From: Xestospongia bergquistia
Taxonomy: Eukaryota; Porifera; Demospongiae; Haplosclerida; Petrosiidae
Reading direction: 5' to 3'
NCBI GenBank assembly: GCA_963965975.1
Contig: OZ014416.1
Location: 496,001-560,000 of the forward strand
DNA length: 64,000 bases
The position numbers and the translations under genes were made by a program. This document shows, piece by piece, positions 22,605-34,310 of this stretch. Position 1 is the first letter of the stretch. The number at the start of each line of letters is the position of its first letter. The notes under the pieces are model-generated. The model saw only the letters and a program-made list of their open reading frames with translations, was not told where the DNA came from and did not search any database.

Positions 22605-23526
22605 CACGAAGACTTTCATTGGTGACCTTGCCAGAAGTCACCTGTAAATAAAACAAGAATAAAATCAAATGAAATATAATAACACATTATGTATCTTTTA
22701 AACTTACCCCTAAAACATTCATTCTATCTTGGACGTCTTTCCAGAAAAATGTGACCAGCTGGTGTGTGAGATAACGACCATCTTTTCCCTCTCTTTTGAG
22801 TCTTACAAGACACAACCAAATATGGAGTTGTGCTATTAGGAACCAGGACTGGAAAGTATCTGGTAACGCACATGCTGGAGGGAAGAAAATAGGAATGACC
22901 CTTTTGCTTTACCTGACCAGTCCCCAGTCATAGGTCACTTTTGTGTACTTAAGTCATATAAATAATTAAGGTCACATACTCATGTTCCTTAACCTGAGTC
23001 TCATACCCATACTTAATATCTATGTACCTTAGTCTCAAATACTTACCTGACATAAAAGTTTCATAATTAATCTCATCAATACAATTTTCATAAATAACTT
23101 TGGCACTTCTCGTGAGTACCTATTAGTTAATAAAAAAAACATTACCAAGAATTACATCATAATTACTTAATAATTATTACATAAAATTACATCATAATTA
23201 CCGCTTTTCTTCCATAGAAACCACCTAACCATCCAATAAAATGAATAATTTTGTCACTGACATTTGAACTAGAACTAAATCTGTTAGAAAACTAAAAGAA
23301 GATAATGAAAAGTAGAATTAACAACACTAACTTCTCTTGTTGTATTGCCATAGTTACTGCAATACCAGTTAATAAGTAATTTATCTGTATATCTTTCATT
23401 ATTTGCTCTTCTTTTACTATACACTAGATATAATGATGGTAAGTTGTAGTGCGACTGACTATACAGAACATTAGAGTAAGGAATACATTTCAATAATAGT
23501 AATCTTCTTGTCAAACTAGAAGCCAT
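22605..23526 (-). pseudogene. Truncated duplicate of UQCC1
   Basis: A near-identical copy of UQCC1 exons 1-4 and the first ~30 bp of exon 5. The rest of exon 5, which encodes the C-terminal third of the chaperone domain, lies outside the duplicated unit, so the copy cannot make a full protein. Exon 1 remains open with a handful of substitutions. Intron 4 has a GT donor (GGG|GTAAGT) where the complete gene has GC. It may be transcribed, but it looks like a by-product of the duplication that made two-pore channel copy B. Confidence 0.9.
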
Positions 23527-23851
23527 TATCTTTTACCGCCACTCCCCGCCACAACTTAATAATTATATTCATAGTTGATGTTCATTGGTTTGTTTTTTAA
23601 CATATTATATAACATTTTTTAACGTATGTATGAAAATGACCAGCAATTTATGTTTAAATAACCTGTAGCACAATAATTTTAACAAGCTAATAAATATTAT
23701 TGTTGTCTTTCTTCTATCATTTACAAGTTAAGTAGCATATAAAAATACTGATAAAAGCAAATAGCCTAAAATATATTGCAACAATTAACACAATTACCTA
23801 TAATACATATGTTTAATAAATAGTATAAATTATTGTTCAGCCATGTATGTT

Positions 23852-26287
23852 TCATATTGGATACATATTATCATTAGGTATCAATTCTGCCAACAGGTCA
23901 GGATTCTCCACAGCTTTCTTAATAACTTCATTATTAATTTCCTTTTTGTCTTTCTCTTTGAGGCTAAAGTTTGTCAGTCCTTGTATTGTCCAGGCATCAA
24001 TCAGAGAGTAACGAAAAGGACTGTCATTGATATCAAATTCCAAATAATACTTTAATGCTATTTTAATCTTTTTATAAATATTTGGTGCTTTCTTAAAATG
24101 TTTATATAATTTAAAAGCCTTTTTAGTAGCTCTAGTAGCAATATCCAATAGAACTCCATAAAGCACACCGTTAACCACTGTCTCCATAATTAACCACCAT
24201 ATAACAAAATAGATTGTAGCAGCTGTTGTAGTACCTCTGACATAAGCATCAACAATAATATGCCAGTTATTAACTATCATTAAGTTCCATAATGTTACCA
24301 TTGATGAGGAAAAATCTTCAAAATTGTATGGATAGTAATATAAATTTTCATATGAGCCACATATAGTCGTAGTATTAGCATCAGTAAAGTTACTTTTGTG
24401 AAAAATGGTCATGCCAAGAACTGCAAATTCATAATACAACAAGTATGCTAGTAAAATGAATGGAATTAATAAAACTAAAACATGAAAAAGAGTGTGAATA
24501 ACTCTAGCAAACAATACATTCATTGTTGTCATTCTTAATAATCGAACCAATACCAATATATTGTTTAATTGAAGAAGTTGAAATAAATTAGACCCACTTA
24601 AACATTGACCAAGCAGGCAACGGACATGTACAAATCCTAATATTATTATTACTAGCAACATCAATAGATCCACAATATACACTGTAATTGAAAAACAATG
24701 TTTTAATCCAGGACTAAATCTGTTACGATGTCCCTTGAGAAACCATTCCTTAAAAGTAAAGCAAGATCTTTGATTGCACATTTGTTTCCTTTCAAAAAAA
24801 TACATAGCAATAATTAAAAAACATCTTGCAATAAGTTCAGGGATAAAGATGAAAGAAAATGTAAGCAAAGCTGTAGTCATTGTTGAGTGTGGATTTGTTA
24901 AGCTGTTGTCTCTGTCCTTTACTATCAGGACAGTTAATGTAATAGTATGAATTATTGCTAGAGGTAAACTCGTGAGAGCTATGTACAATTGTATAATGAG
25001 GTAACTACTATAGCAACAAAAATCTCTTTTATCACCAAAAGGACATGTAAGTATTGTATTCTCAAGATTGTGAAGGCTATCTGAAGATGATCGAGGATAC
25101 TCAAAAATTCTTAATAGCAGATCCTTGAAGTTCTCCCAATTAAGTTGATCTCTGACTGAAGTATTGCATATGTTGTTAAACTCTTGTTCATCTAATACTA
25201 ACTTAATTTTTTCAGCATACATTCTCACATCACTTGTCTCGATTGTTATGTCAGTGCCAAAAACATTTTCTGGTCTGATTTCCGCATTGACAGAAACGCT
25301 TCTTTTGGCCATTAAAGCAAATGCAACACAAAGATTAGCTAGTCTATTCTTATAACTCTTGCGCATTGAATCATTCAAAAATGATATAAATCTTACAGCA
25401 TATAAAGCAATGATAACTTTAAGAAGCACATAGTTAGTTATAAAAAAATATGTTCCAAAGTATAGAAAGTAAGCTCGATGATGTTTATAAGCTGGTGTGA
25501 GAATATCAGGACTATTAGCAGTTGTAAGATAAACTAACAAGTTCCAATATGCTTGTGAGAGAGAGATGAAATACTCGTTGCCTTCATCAATGTCAAAAGT
25601 CATCATAGTAATATTAGTCACATTGTTACTATAATTTGTATGGTGTGGAAAAATTAGAAGTCCAATCATAGCAAACAAAAATATTACTAGTATCAGTAAT
25701 ATATTAACACTAAAAAGTTGTAGGAAAGTATAAACAATAGCTTTTAGAGCTTTCCTAATTAATTCAACTTGAACTATTAGAAACATTGGTCGTAGAAACT
25801 GACGAAAAAAGGTAACTATAGTCAATGCATATGTATAGCCATTCACAGGATACATTATAATACTGACAACTAACAGTATCCATGTTATATGTAATGTTAT
25901 GATGCAATAAGACTCACACTTGTATAATGCTTTAAATTCTCTGCCACTTGGAGATAGCATATACCATCTAAGAACAGCATCTGTTGTCACAACTAACAGG
26001 AAAACTACTTCAAGTACAGTACTAGTCCAGAAGTATGATCTGCTATCTCCAGAGTTCTCTTCTTTACCTTGATAGTCAGATGACCATGAGAATGAATGAC
26101 GGTTCTCAAAAAAGGGCAACAATATTAACATAAGAAGTGGAGCTCCTTTGAAGAACAGCTTAGGTAGAAATGAGTGATAGTATTTTCTTAACTGTAACCT
26201 TCTCCTTGTTAGTCTTGGAGCCAATGGACGATAGTTAAGAGCATCTAACAAAGTACATTCAATAATAGGATTATCAACATCTGCCAT
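23852..26287 (-). CDS. Two-pore channel, copy B, intronless
   Basis: 811 residues in one frame, the direct duplicate of copy A. Filters LTTANSPD and LMIVNNWHII are unchanged. Differences cluster in the cytoplasmic linker between the repeats (about residues 325-415), where a short insertion (RSVSVNAEI region) and several substitutions occur, while membrane segments are nearly identical. The frame is open and substitutions look mild, so it is probably functional. Confidence 0.93.
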   Translation of the reverse strand: MADVDNPIIECTLLDALNYRPLAPRLTRRRLQLRKYYHSFLPKLFFKGAPLLMLILLPFFENRHSFSWSSDYQGKEENSGDSRSYFWTSTVLEVVFLLVVTTDAVLRWYMLSPSGREFKALYKCESYCIITLHITWILLVVSIIMYPVNGYTYALTIVTFFRQFLRPMFLIVQVELIRKALKAIVYTFLQLFSVNILLILVIFLFAMIGLLIFPHHTNYSNNVTNITMMTFDIDEGNEYFISLSQAYWNLLVYLTTANSPDILTPAYKHHRAYFLYFGTYFFITNYVLLKVIIALYAVRFISFLNDSMRKSYKNRLANLCVAFALMAKRSVSVNAEIRPENVFGTDITIETSDVRMYAEKIKLVLDEQEFNNICNTSVRDQLNWENFKDLLLRIFEYPRSSSDSLHNLENTILTCPFGDKRDFCCYSSYLIIQLYIALTSLPLAIIHTITLTVLIVKDRDNSLTNPHSTMTTALLTFSFIFIPELIARCFLIIAMYFFERKQMCNQRSCFTFKEWFLKGHRNRFSPGLKHCFSITVYIVDLLMLLVIIILGFVHVRCLLGQCLSGSNLFQLLQLNNILVLVRLLRMTTMNVLFARVIHTLFHVLVLLIPFILLAYLLYYEFAVLGMTIFHKSNFTDANTTTICGSYENLYYYPYNFEDFSSSMVTLWNLMIVNNWHIIVDAYVRGTTTAATIYFVIWWLIMETVVNGVLYGVLLDIATRATKKAFKLYKHFKKAPNIYKKIKIALKYYLEFDINDSPFRYSLIDAWTIQGLTNFSLKEKDKKEINNEVIKKAVENPDLLAELIPNDNMYPI

Positions 26288-26508
26288 GATGATCAGCTAA
26301 TAATGACAAGCTCAAAAAAGGTCATCCTTTCAAAGAAACAACAGCTTACCAAGCAACAATAAATATATTTAATATTCAGACTCTTTCAGTATTCATGCAT
26401 TTTATCAAGAAAAGAAGATTAATATTTTAGTGTATTCATTCACTTACAAGGAATGTGAGAAACTAATTAATTATTCATTATGTAACTACTATTGGATATG
26501 TCATGATT

Positions 26509-27505
26509 CATGTCATTACAATAATTAAGTTTGGTATCAACAAAACACTCAAAAAACCATTTTACAAATGCATATACCTTGACCGGTTCTCTCAAGGATA
26601 CATTACTTCTGTAAGTTTCTTAAGTTTTTTTATAGTCTGCTAACATTGTCTATACCAACCAGATATACAATGTGTCAATAGTTACATGTAGTCAACTAGG
26701 AGGTTGAGTGGTACTTGATTGTAAGCTTCAGAATCTGACCAGAATCATTATCTTTCTTTCACATGCATGTATCACCACAAAAAGAACAACAATGTTCACA
26801 TTGTACCATGTCAGTGAACACTCTATGTGAGGGTCACATATCACCAGTAAGAAGTCTATTTTATAGACAATGCATCATTGCAGAAATGAACAGCAATGTA
26901 CATTTTGTACCAGTGAACACCATACACGTGGAGTTACTATATATAGTAATATGAATTAGTAAGTCGATGGACAATCTGGGTGTTTAAGTAGTGCCACACC
27001 CATTTGGACTACTGTAACTCCAATACAGGAAATCTATGGTGTGCCATTTGTATAAAAATGTTCTGATAATTGTGGGAGTGGTATCGTAAGCATTATACTA
27101 TATTGTACTGTATCATACTATACCAATCCCAAACCTTTCTAAACCCTAAACACTTAGTTATACAATGAATGACATACAGACATACCTGATGCATATAGTA
27201 ACTTGTATTGGGTAGCTGTTCCCAATCAGGGCCTCAGGGTGCACTATTGTTAACGAATTATTCATAAATTAACACTTGTTGCTTATTATTAAAATAATAA
27301 TAAGACAATGAGATATCAATAATTAACAAAATTAATTATTGAAATGAAATGACAAAGCATACAAATTAATTATATGAAAACACACAGTGAAAGATGAAAT
27401 GAAAAAGCATAAAATAAAATAAATAGTTATCTGCATACATAAATATAATAAATTAATATAATAAATATAATAAATATATCCTGTTTTATTTACATTATCA
27501 TGTTT
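26509..27505. other. AT-rich spacer between two-pore channel copies B and C
   Basis: No gene was recognised. A 63-codon frame at 26763-26954 has paired Cys residues (CSHC) and related phrases repeated within it (AACAGCAATGTACATTTTGTACCAGTGAACA and AACAACAATGTTCACATTGTACCA), which suggests a small internal duplication, but nothing supports translation. The last 250 bases are very AT-rich (ATAAATATAATAAATT runs). Confidence 0.5.
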
Positions 27506-29950
27506 TTATACTGAAAAAAAATGAGGATGAATTTTCAATTTTGCCAGTAGGTCAGGATTATTCTGTATTGTAGTCTTAGTGACTTCACTATTAATTTTCT
27601 GCTTGTCTTCTTCTTCAATGGTAAAGTTGATTACTCCATGTATATTCCAACAATGAATAAGAGAGAAACGAAAAGGACTGTCATCAATTTCAATCGACAG
27701 ATAATGCTCCAATATCAATTTGGCTCTGCGACATATACTTGAATTTTTAAATTCATCAGATACTTGAAAAGCAATGTTAACAGCTTTAAGAACAATTTCT
27801 AATAGAACTCCATAAAGTACTCCGTTAAGCACTGTCTCCATAATTAACCACCATGTAATAAAATAGATTGAAGCAGCTGGTGTAGTACCTCTGACATATG
27901 CATCGGTAATAATATGCCAGTTATTAACTATCATTAAGTTCCACAATGTTACCATTGATGAGGAAAAGTCTTCAAAATTGTACGGATAGTAATATAAGTT
28001 TTCATACGAGCCACATCTAGTGACAGCATCATCATCAAAGTTGATGTTTCGAAAAATGGTCATACCAAGAACTGCAAATTCATAATATAACAAGTATGCC
28101 AGTAAAATGAATGGAGCCAATACAATCAGAATATGTATTAATGTGTGAACAACAATAGCAAACATTCGATTCATTGTTGTCATTCTTAACAATCGTAGCA
28201 ATACCAATGTGTTGTTCACTTGAAGAAGTTGAAAAGAGTTAGAACCACAATTGTCAGATGTATTGTTCAGGCAAGACACATGTACGAATCCTAATAATAT
28301 AATTGCCGCCAAAACAAGTAGATCTAATGCATACATTATAATTGCAAGTAATTCTTTCAGTTCAGGACTAGATCTGTTATGATGTCCTTTGAAAAGCCAC
28401 TCCATGAAATTAGAACAACTCTCTGTGTGTTTTCGTTGAAAAAGCCATATTTTCTCAAAAATGATTAAGTAAGCTCTACCAATAAATTCAGGGATAAAGA
28501 TACAGGAAAATATAAGTAATACTTGAGTCATTTTTGAATTAGGGTTTGTAAAGTTGCTGTCAGAGTCCTTTACTATCAGCCATGTCAATACAATAGTGTG
28601 AACAATCGCTAGAGGTAAGCTTGTAAGAGCAACACCCACTCGAATGATGAGATAACTGCTGTAAAAAACACCAGAATGACATGTCAGCATATGTATTGTC
28701 TCTTGGCACTCATAAATTTTCAATAGTAGATCCCTGAAGCTGTTCCAATCAAGTTTATCTGTTGTATCCAAGTCATTGCACACCTGCCAATTTCTAAGTA
28801 TGTCATCAAACTCTTCTTCATTCACTAAATTTACTTTTGTAGCATACACTTTCAGATCCTTTGTCTTAATTTTTGTGTTACTGCCAAAAAAATGTTCTGG
28901 CTCAAAGCTTGTGTTATTAGCATTTTCTTTTGCCATTAAAGCAAATGCAACACAAAGATTAGCTAGTCTATTCTTGTAACCCTTGAGCATTGCCTTGTTC
29001 AAAAATGACATAAATCTTACAGCATATAAAGCAATGATAAATTTAAGTAGAAAATAGTGAGTTATAAAAAAGTATGTTCCAAAGTACAGAAAGTAAGCTC
29101 GATGCTGTATATAAGCTGGTGTGATAATATCAGGACTATTGGAAGTTGTTAGAAAAACGAGCAAGTTCCAATATGCTTGTGAAAAAGAGCTGAAGTACTC
29201 ATTGCCTTCATTGATGTCTACAGTAGTATTGGTTTCATTAAGAATGTTATTTGTAGGGTTTGGCCGGAAAATTGTTAGTCCAATCATTGCAAATTGGAAG
29301 ATGACCAATATAAGTAATATATTGATATTCAAAAGCTGCAAAAATGTGAAAATGATAGCCTTTATGGCTTCCCTTATTAATTCGTATTGAATTATTACAA
29401 ACATTGGTCGTAAGAGATACCGAAAGAAGTTAACTAAAATCAATTGATCCGTGTAGCCACTCTTAACATATATTCCAATGCTAGCAAATAAAAGCAGCCA
29501 TGTTATAAGTAATGTTATGATATATATAATGTTTAACCTGAATTCAGCAGCATAATAATCTAACTTGTACAATTTAGTAATAGTTCTTCCACTTTTACGG
29601 CTTGGGAATAGCATGATCCAGACCAAAAGAGCATCAATTGCCACAGTTAACAACAAGACTGTTTCAATGATAATACTAGTCCAGAAGTATTTCTTGTAAC
29701 TATCTTTTGATAAACTGTCATTTCTACCTTGATAGTCGGACGATGATGAAAATGAATGTCGGTTCTCAAAGAGAGGTAACAATAATAGCATTAAAAGTGG
29801 AGCCCCTTTGAAGATTAATTGAAGTATAAATGAGTGATAATATTTTCGCAATTTCGATGTTTTTCTTGTTAGTCTTGGAGCCAATGGACGGTAGTTGAGA
29901 GCATCTAACAAAGTACACTCAATAAGACTGGATTTTTTCTTGTGATCCAT
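27506..29950 (-). CDS. Two-pore channel, copy C, intronless, variant filter I
   Basis: 814 residues, open throughout and clearly more diverged than A and B. The N-terminus starts MDHKKKSSLIECTLLDALNY. Repeat I filter reads LTTSNSPD, Ser replacing the Ala of the T-A-N triplet; repeat II filter LMIVNNWHII is unchanged. S4 of repeat I (RYLLRPMFVIIQYELIREAIKAI) and of repeat II (LVLLRLLRMTTMN) are kept. The linker and the S1-S2 loop differ in length. Filter residues of TPCs set Na+/Ca2+ preference, so the Ala-to-Ser change could matter. Confidence 0.93.
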   Translation of the reverse strand: MDHKKKSSLIECTLLDALNYRPLAPRLTRKTSKLRKYYHSFILQLIFKGAPLLMLLLLPLFENRHSFSSSSDYQGRNDSLSKDSYKKYFWTSIIIETVLLLTVAIDALLVWIMLFPSRKSGRTITKLYKLDYYAAEFRLNIIYIITLLITWLLLFASIGIYVKSGYTDQLILVNFFRYLLRPMFVIIQYELIREAIKAIIFTFLQLLNINILLILVIFQFAMIGLTIFRPNPTNNILNETNTTVDINEGNEYFSSFSQAYWNLLVFLTTSNSPDIITPAYIQHRAYFLYFGTYFFITHYFLLKFIIALYAVRFMSFLNKAMLKGYKNRLANLCVAFALMAKENANNTSFEPEHFFGSNTKIKTKDLKVYATKVNLVNEEEFDDILRNWQVCNDLDTTDKLDWNSFRDLLLKIYECQETIHMLTCHSGVFYSSYLIIRVGVALTSLPLAIVHTIVLTWLIVKDSDSNFTNPNSKMTQVLLIFSCIFIPEFIGRAYLIIFEKIWLFQRKHTESCSNFMEWLFKGHHNRSSPELKELLAIIMYALDLLVLAAIILLGFVHVSCLNNTSDNCGSNSFQLLQVNNTLVLLRLLRMTTMNRMFAIVVHTLIHILIVLAPFILLAYLLYYEFAVLGMTIFRNINFDDDAVTRCGSYENLYYYPYNFEDFSSSMVTLWNLMIVNNWHIITDAYVRGTTPAASIYFITWWLIMETVLNGVLYGVLLEIVLKAVNIAFQVSDEFKNSSICRRAKLILEHYLSIEIDDSPFRFSLIHCWNIHGVINFTIEEEDKQKINSEVTKTTIQNNPDLLAKLKIHPHFFSV

Positions 29951-30639
29951 GATGCCGACCTGTGAAAATTGTCTTAAATTAGTCGATTATTTAGACGTTC
30001 CAATCCTACTGTTGATTGACTGGAAACAAACTGAGGCGTAGTTGATCTAAAGACTTTATGGAACACTAGAAGCTTCGCATTATATTAATATCTATAGCTG
30101 TTTAAGTCGAAGGGATCGACAGAAAAAATTATCCACAACCTCGGGTCACACGTGTAATATTTCCCCGTTAGTAGCCGTTTATTGCGCGTGGGACTGGGTC
30201 ACAGTCTACTATAATTTACATTTATTTTTAATAAAATAATTATATTAAACTATACTAAGTCAGCTGTAACATAGTTATACCGATTATAACAAGACATGAC
30301 ACCATCCAATTTTCAATATGAACTATTTTGGACTGATATTGTCTAGTTATTATAGAAGCCAGCATACACTCAAGTGGTCACAACATGTTTGTATTGACTA
30401 TATGATGTAAGCCATATAATGCAATGACCTCACATAGTCATACATTCCAATGCTACAACAAAGGAAGTAAGTATGCAGCCATGCATGGCAGACTGCCTTG
30501 ATCGTTATCATGCGAGTAATACTAGTGTTAATATGATGACATAGTTTAAACTTCCTTTTAACCACTCTTTGCTTTCCGCATGTATATAATAATTAAGGTG
30601 ACTAGATCTGGCAAAGAGGGATTCCCTCGATTTGATCAT

Positions 30640-30755
30640 AATTCAATTCTCTCTCTCTCTCTCTCTCAAATCAAAACATGCTTGGTAAGAGAAAGGAAAC
30701 ATTTCCAAAATCACTTGAGTATGGAAAACATGAAATATAAACAAATACCTATATA
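30640..30755. repeat. Dispersed repeat with CT tract, copy 1
   Basis: A CT run followed by AAATCAAAACATGCTTGGTAAGAG...ACATTTCCAAAATCA. The same order (CT run, AATCAGAAACATATTTGTTAAGAG, ACATTTCCAAATATAA) recurs at 31950-32075, where it replaces the 3' part of two-pore channel copy D. The family is unknown. Confidence 0.6.
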
Positions 30756-31005
30756 TGTGACCTAATTTACAAAAAGGGACCACTTCTGTCACAACATTTG
30801 TGACCTGATTTGTGAAAAAAAGAGTGTTAAAACATAACAAAATTCAGTTTTGCATACATGTAGAATAGTTATGCATATATACTAACTATATGTGTATACA
30901 AAACTGAGATGTTTGAGATATTTTAACAGTTGTTTGTTCAAAAGTCAGGTGACAAGTGTTTTGACAGAAGTGGTCCCTTTTTCCAAATCAGGTCACACAC
31001 ACATA
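30752..31005. mobile_element. MITE-like element with ~45 bp terminal inverted repeats
   Basis: The left end reads TATATGTGACCTAATTTACA then AAAAGGGACCACTTCTGTCA. The right end (about 30957-31000) is its reverse complement with few mismatches (TGACAGAAGTGGTCCCTTTT, then CCAAATCAGGTCACA). The ~250 bp element has no coding capacity and is flanked by TA-rich sequence. An inner partial repeat of the tip (TGTGACCTGATTTGTGAAAA) lies at about 30799-30820. This fits a non-autonomous DNA transposon; the superfamily is not determinable. Confidence 0.75.
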
Positions 31006-31949
31006 TATATATATATATAATGTAATTAAGGAAGGATATGGTTGTCTTTCACATATTATTCATCTTGGCATTTGTTGTATCAACTAACCATGAAAGGACA
31101 TATTTTACAAGATTATACATACTTTAATAGCAATTAAAATGGAGACATATATAACAAACTGAACACATGAATAATAAAAGTACATGATGACAAAATGGAT
31201 GGAGATGCACATGAATAAACAAACCATACTTCTAGCTTATAAGTGGGTGGGGCAAGTTGTTAATTGGATCTTTTAGAAGAACAAAATACAAATTTTTAAC
31301 TATACTATATATATATTATAATAATTATTAAAATATAAATTACTATAGATAAAACATTGCATTATCCAAGCATGGAATATAGCTATCTATCAGTAACTAC
31401 ACTCCATGCATAGTAATATTATATACAAGTTCATTACTGATATGCAAGCAAAGATGTATTTGTAGAGTCATAGAGGAAAGCATTTACTATGCATACCATC
31501 CAAGCTTAAGCATAAACTAACCATATATATAAATATATATATATTTGGATATTATTATATATATAATTATCATTACTCATGTCTCAGGTACATGCTTAAT
31601 TCACACATACTATAATAGGAAAATACATGTACCTTAATTTCCTGTATCCATTACATGCAATAGTACATAAACACATTCACAGCATATGCAATATTCTTTT
31701 TAACAAACACACCAGGCAACAAGGTATTAGTTTAATAATTTTAATTATTATTAAAAAGAAAGGAGTCATCCCTGACATGTACCATCAACAATATACCAAG
31801 GGAAATATGGACCATTAGTTTAGTAGATTGTTGAGTAATAAATTAAATTAGGTGTGTAACATTATTTACTTTAACTATTTCCTTTTATCATATATATAGT
31901 AACCACATTATCCAGCAAAGAAAAATTCCCACAATTTAATTGAGTTCAT

Positions 31950-32075
31950 TTATCTCTCTCTCTCTCTCTCTTGATCTCTCCCTCTCTTGATCTCTCTAAT
32001 CAGAAACATATTTGTTAAGAGACTGGCACATTTCCAAATATAATGCAATAGAGGAATCAAAACAGGATATGACCT
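31950..32075. repeat. Dispersed repeat with CT tract, copy 2, ending pseudogene D
   Basis: A CT run followed by the same flank as the copy at 30640. Its right edge joins two-pore channel copy D near 32073, exactly where similarity to the other channels stops, so a deletion or insertion at this repeat removed the 3' third of that gene. Confidence 0.6.
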
Positions 32076-34031
32076 ATATAAGTTTTCATACAAGCCACAT
32101 CTAGTCATAGCATTAGCATTAGTAAAGTTACTGTTATGAAAAATGGTCATGCCAAAAACTGCAAACTCATAATATAACAAGTATATCAGTAAAATGAACA
32201 GAGTCAATACAATCAGAATATGTACTAATGTGTGAACAACAATATAGCAAACATTTGATTCATTGTTGTCATTCTTAACAATTGTAACAATATTAATGTG
32301 TTGTTCACTTGAAGAAGTTGAAATAAATTAGATCCACTTAAACATTGACCATGTAAGCAAGGGACGTGTACAAAACCTAATATTATTATTACTAGCAACA
32401 TCAATAGATCCACAATATGCACCATAATTGAAAAACAATGTTTTAATTCAGGACTAAATCTGTTACGATGTCCCTTGAGAAACCATTCCTTAAAAGTAAA
32501 GCAAGGTCTTTTATTCCATACTATTTTTTGTTGATAAATATTACTCATAGCAATAATTAAACAAATTCTTGCAATAAATTCAGGTATAATGATGAAAGAA
32601 AATGTAAGCAAAGCTGTAGTCATTGTTTAGTTTGGATTTGTTAAGCTGATATCAAAGTCCTTTACTATCAGGACAGTTAATGTAATCGTATGAATTATTG
32701 CTAAAGGTAAACTTGTGAATGCAACATACAATTGTATAATGAGGCAACTGTCATAACAAACACCCATATGAAATACAGGCATCTGTATTCTGTCTCTACA
32801 ACCAAAAGTTGTTAAAAGAAGATTCTTGAAGTCATTCCAATCAAGTTGATCTCTGGCCAAAGTGTCACTACTTGACAAGTTTTTTAGCATGTCATTAAAC
32901 TCTTGTTCATCTAATACTAACTTAACTTTTTTAGCATAAATTCTCACATCACTTGTCTGGATTGTTATGTCAGTACCAAAAACATTTTCTGGTCTGATTT
33001 CCGTATTTATAGAAATCCTTCTCCTGGCCATTAAAGCAAATGCAATACAAAGATTAGTTAGTCTATTCTTATTAACTCTTGTGCATTGAATCATTCAAAA
33101 ATGACATAAAACTTATTGCATATAAAGCAATGATAACTTTAAGTAAAAAATAATGAATTATAAAAAAGTATGTTCCAAAGTATAGAAAGTAGGCTCGATG
33201 ATGTTTATAAGCTGGTGTGAGAATATCAGGACTATTAGCAGTTGTAAGATAAACTAACAAGTTCCAATATGCTTGTGAGAGAGAACTGAAATATTGGTTT
33301 CCTTCATCAATGTTAAAAGTCATCATAGTAGTATTAGCCTCATTATTACTGTAATTTGTATGGTGTGGAAAAATTAGAAGTCCAATCATAGCAAACAAAA
33401 ATATTACTAGTATCAGTAATATATTAACACTAAAAAGTTGAAAGAAAGTATAAACAATAGCTTTTAAAGCTTCCCTAATTAATTCAACTTGAACTATTAG
33501 AAACATTGGTCGTAGAAACTGATGAAGAAAGAAACTATAGTCAATGCATATGTATAGCCATTCACAGCATACATTACAACAATTAAGTGTATCCATGTTA
33601 TAAGTATTGCTATGATGTATGTAATGTTTAACTTGAAATCAACAACATAAGACTCACATCTGTATAATTTCTTAGATTCTCTGCCACTTGGAGATAGCAT
33701 AAGCCATCTAAGAGCAGCATCTGTTGTCACAATTGACAGGAAAACTACTTCAAGTACAGTACTAGTCCAGAAATATGACTTGTTATCTCCAGAGTTCTCT
33801 TCTTTACCTTGATAGTCAGATGATGATGAGAATGAATGCTGGTTCTCTCTCAAAAAAAGGCAACAGTATTAACATAAGAAGTGGAGCTCCTTTGAAGAAC
33901 AGCTGAAATAGAAATGAGTGATAATATTTTCTTAATTGTAACCTTCTCCTTGTTAGTCTTGGAGCCAATGGACAATAGTTAAGAGCATCTAACAAAATAC
34001 ATTCAATAATGGGATTATCAACATCTGCCAT
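32073..34031 (-). pseudogene. Two-pore channel, copy D, decayed
   Basis: Clearly similar to copies A and B over most of its length, including filter I LTTANSPD. Five interruptions are visible against copies A-C: a four-base insertion near 33845, a one-base loss near 33530, a one-base gain near 33070, a TCA-to-TAA stop near 32625 and a two-base gain near 32245. The 3' end, with the repeat II pore, S6 and C-terminus, is missing and replaced by a CT-rich dispersed repeat. The 5' flank (TGATGATCAGCTAATAATGACAA) matches copies A and B, so D belongs to that subgroup. It cannot encode a channel. Confidence 0.93.
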
Positions 34032-34310
34032 GATGATCAGCTAATAATGACAAACTCAAAAAAGGTCAAACTATCAAAGACAAACAACAGCTTACCAAAC
34101 AACAATAAATATATTTAATATTCAGATTATTCATATATCTAGTTCATATATTCATTTACTTGAAGAATGTCCCTTTTTGGGATGAAACCATGTGTATTTT
34201 TTATCTAAAATAATTAGAATTTATAATCATCTTAATGACTCACTGTTTTGTACTTATAATGTAAATGTACATGTCACATAACTGTTACTGTGACAATAGA
34301 GGGTACTCAC

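Larger units (their letters stand above)
22605..26508. repeat. Tandem segmental duplication, right unit
   Basis: Second unit of the ~3.9 kb duplication, carrying the truncated UQCC1 copy and two-pore channel copy B. Similarity ends near 26508, where the left unit runs into UQCC1 exon 5 and this unit runs into unrelated sequence. Confidence 0.92.
29951..31949. other. 2 kb intergenic region with a MITE-like element and repeats
   Basis: No gene was recognised. It contains the CT tract plus flank near 30640-30750, an inverted-repeat element at 30752-31005, and several TATA-rich stretches (31300-31325, 31520-31570). The remainder is AT-rich unique sequence. Confidence 0.6.

Noticed and set aside
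26763-26954. Small frame with CSHC and internal similarity
   Set aside because: No splice sites, no partner exons and no family likeness; it lies in AT-rich spacer and was kept only as a note.
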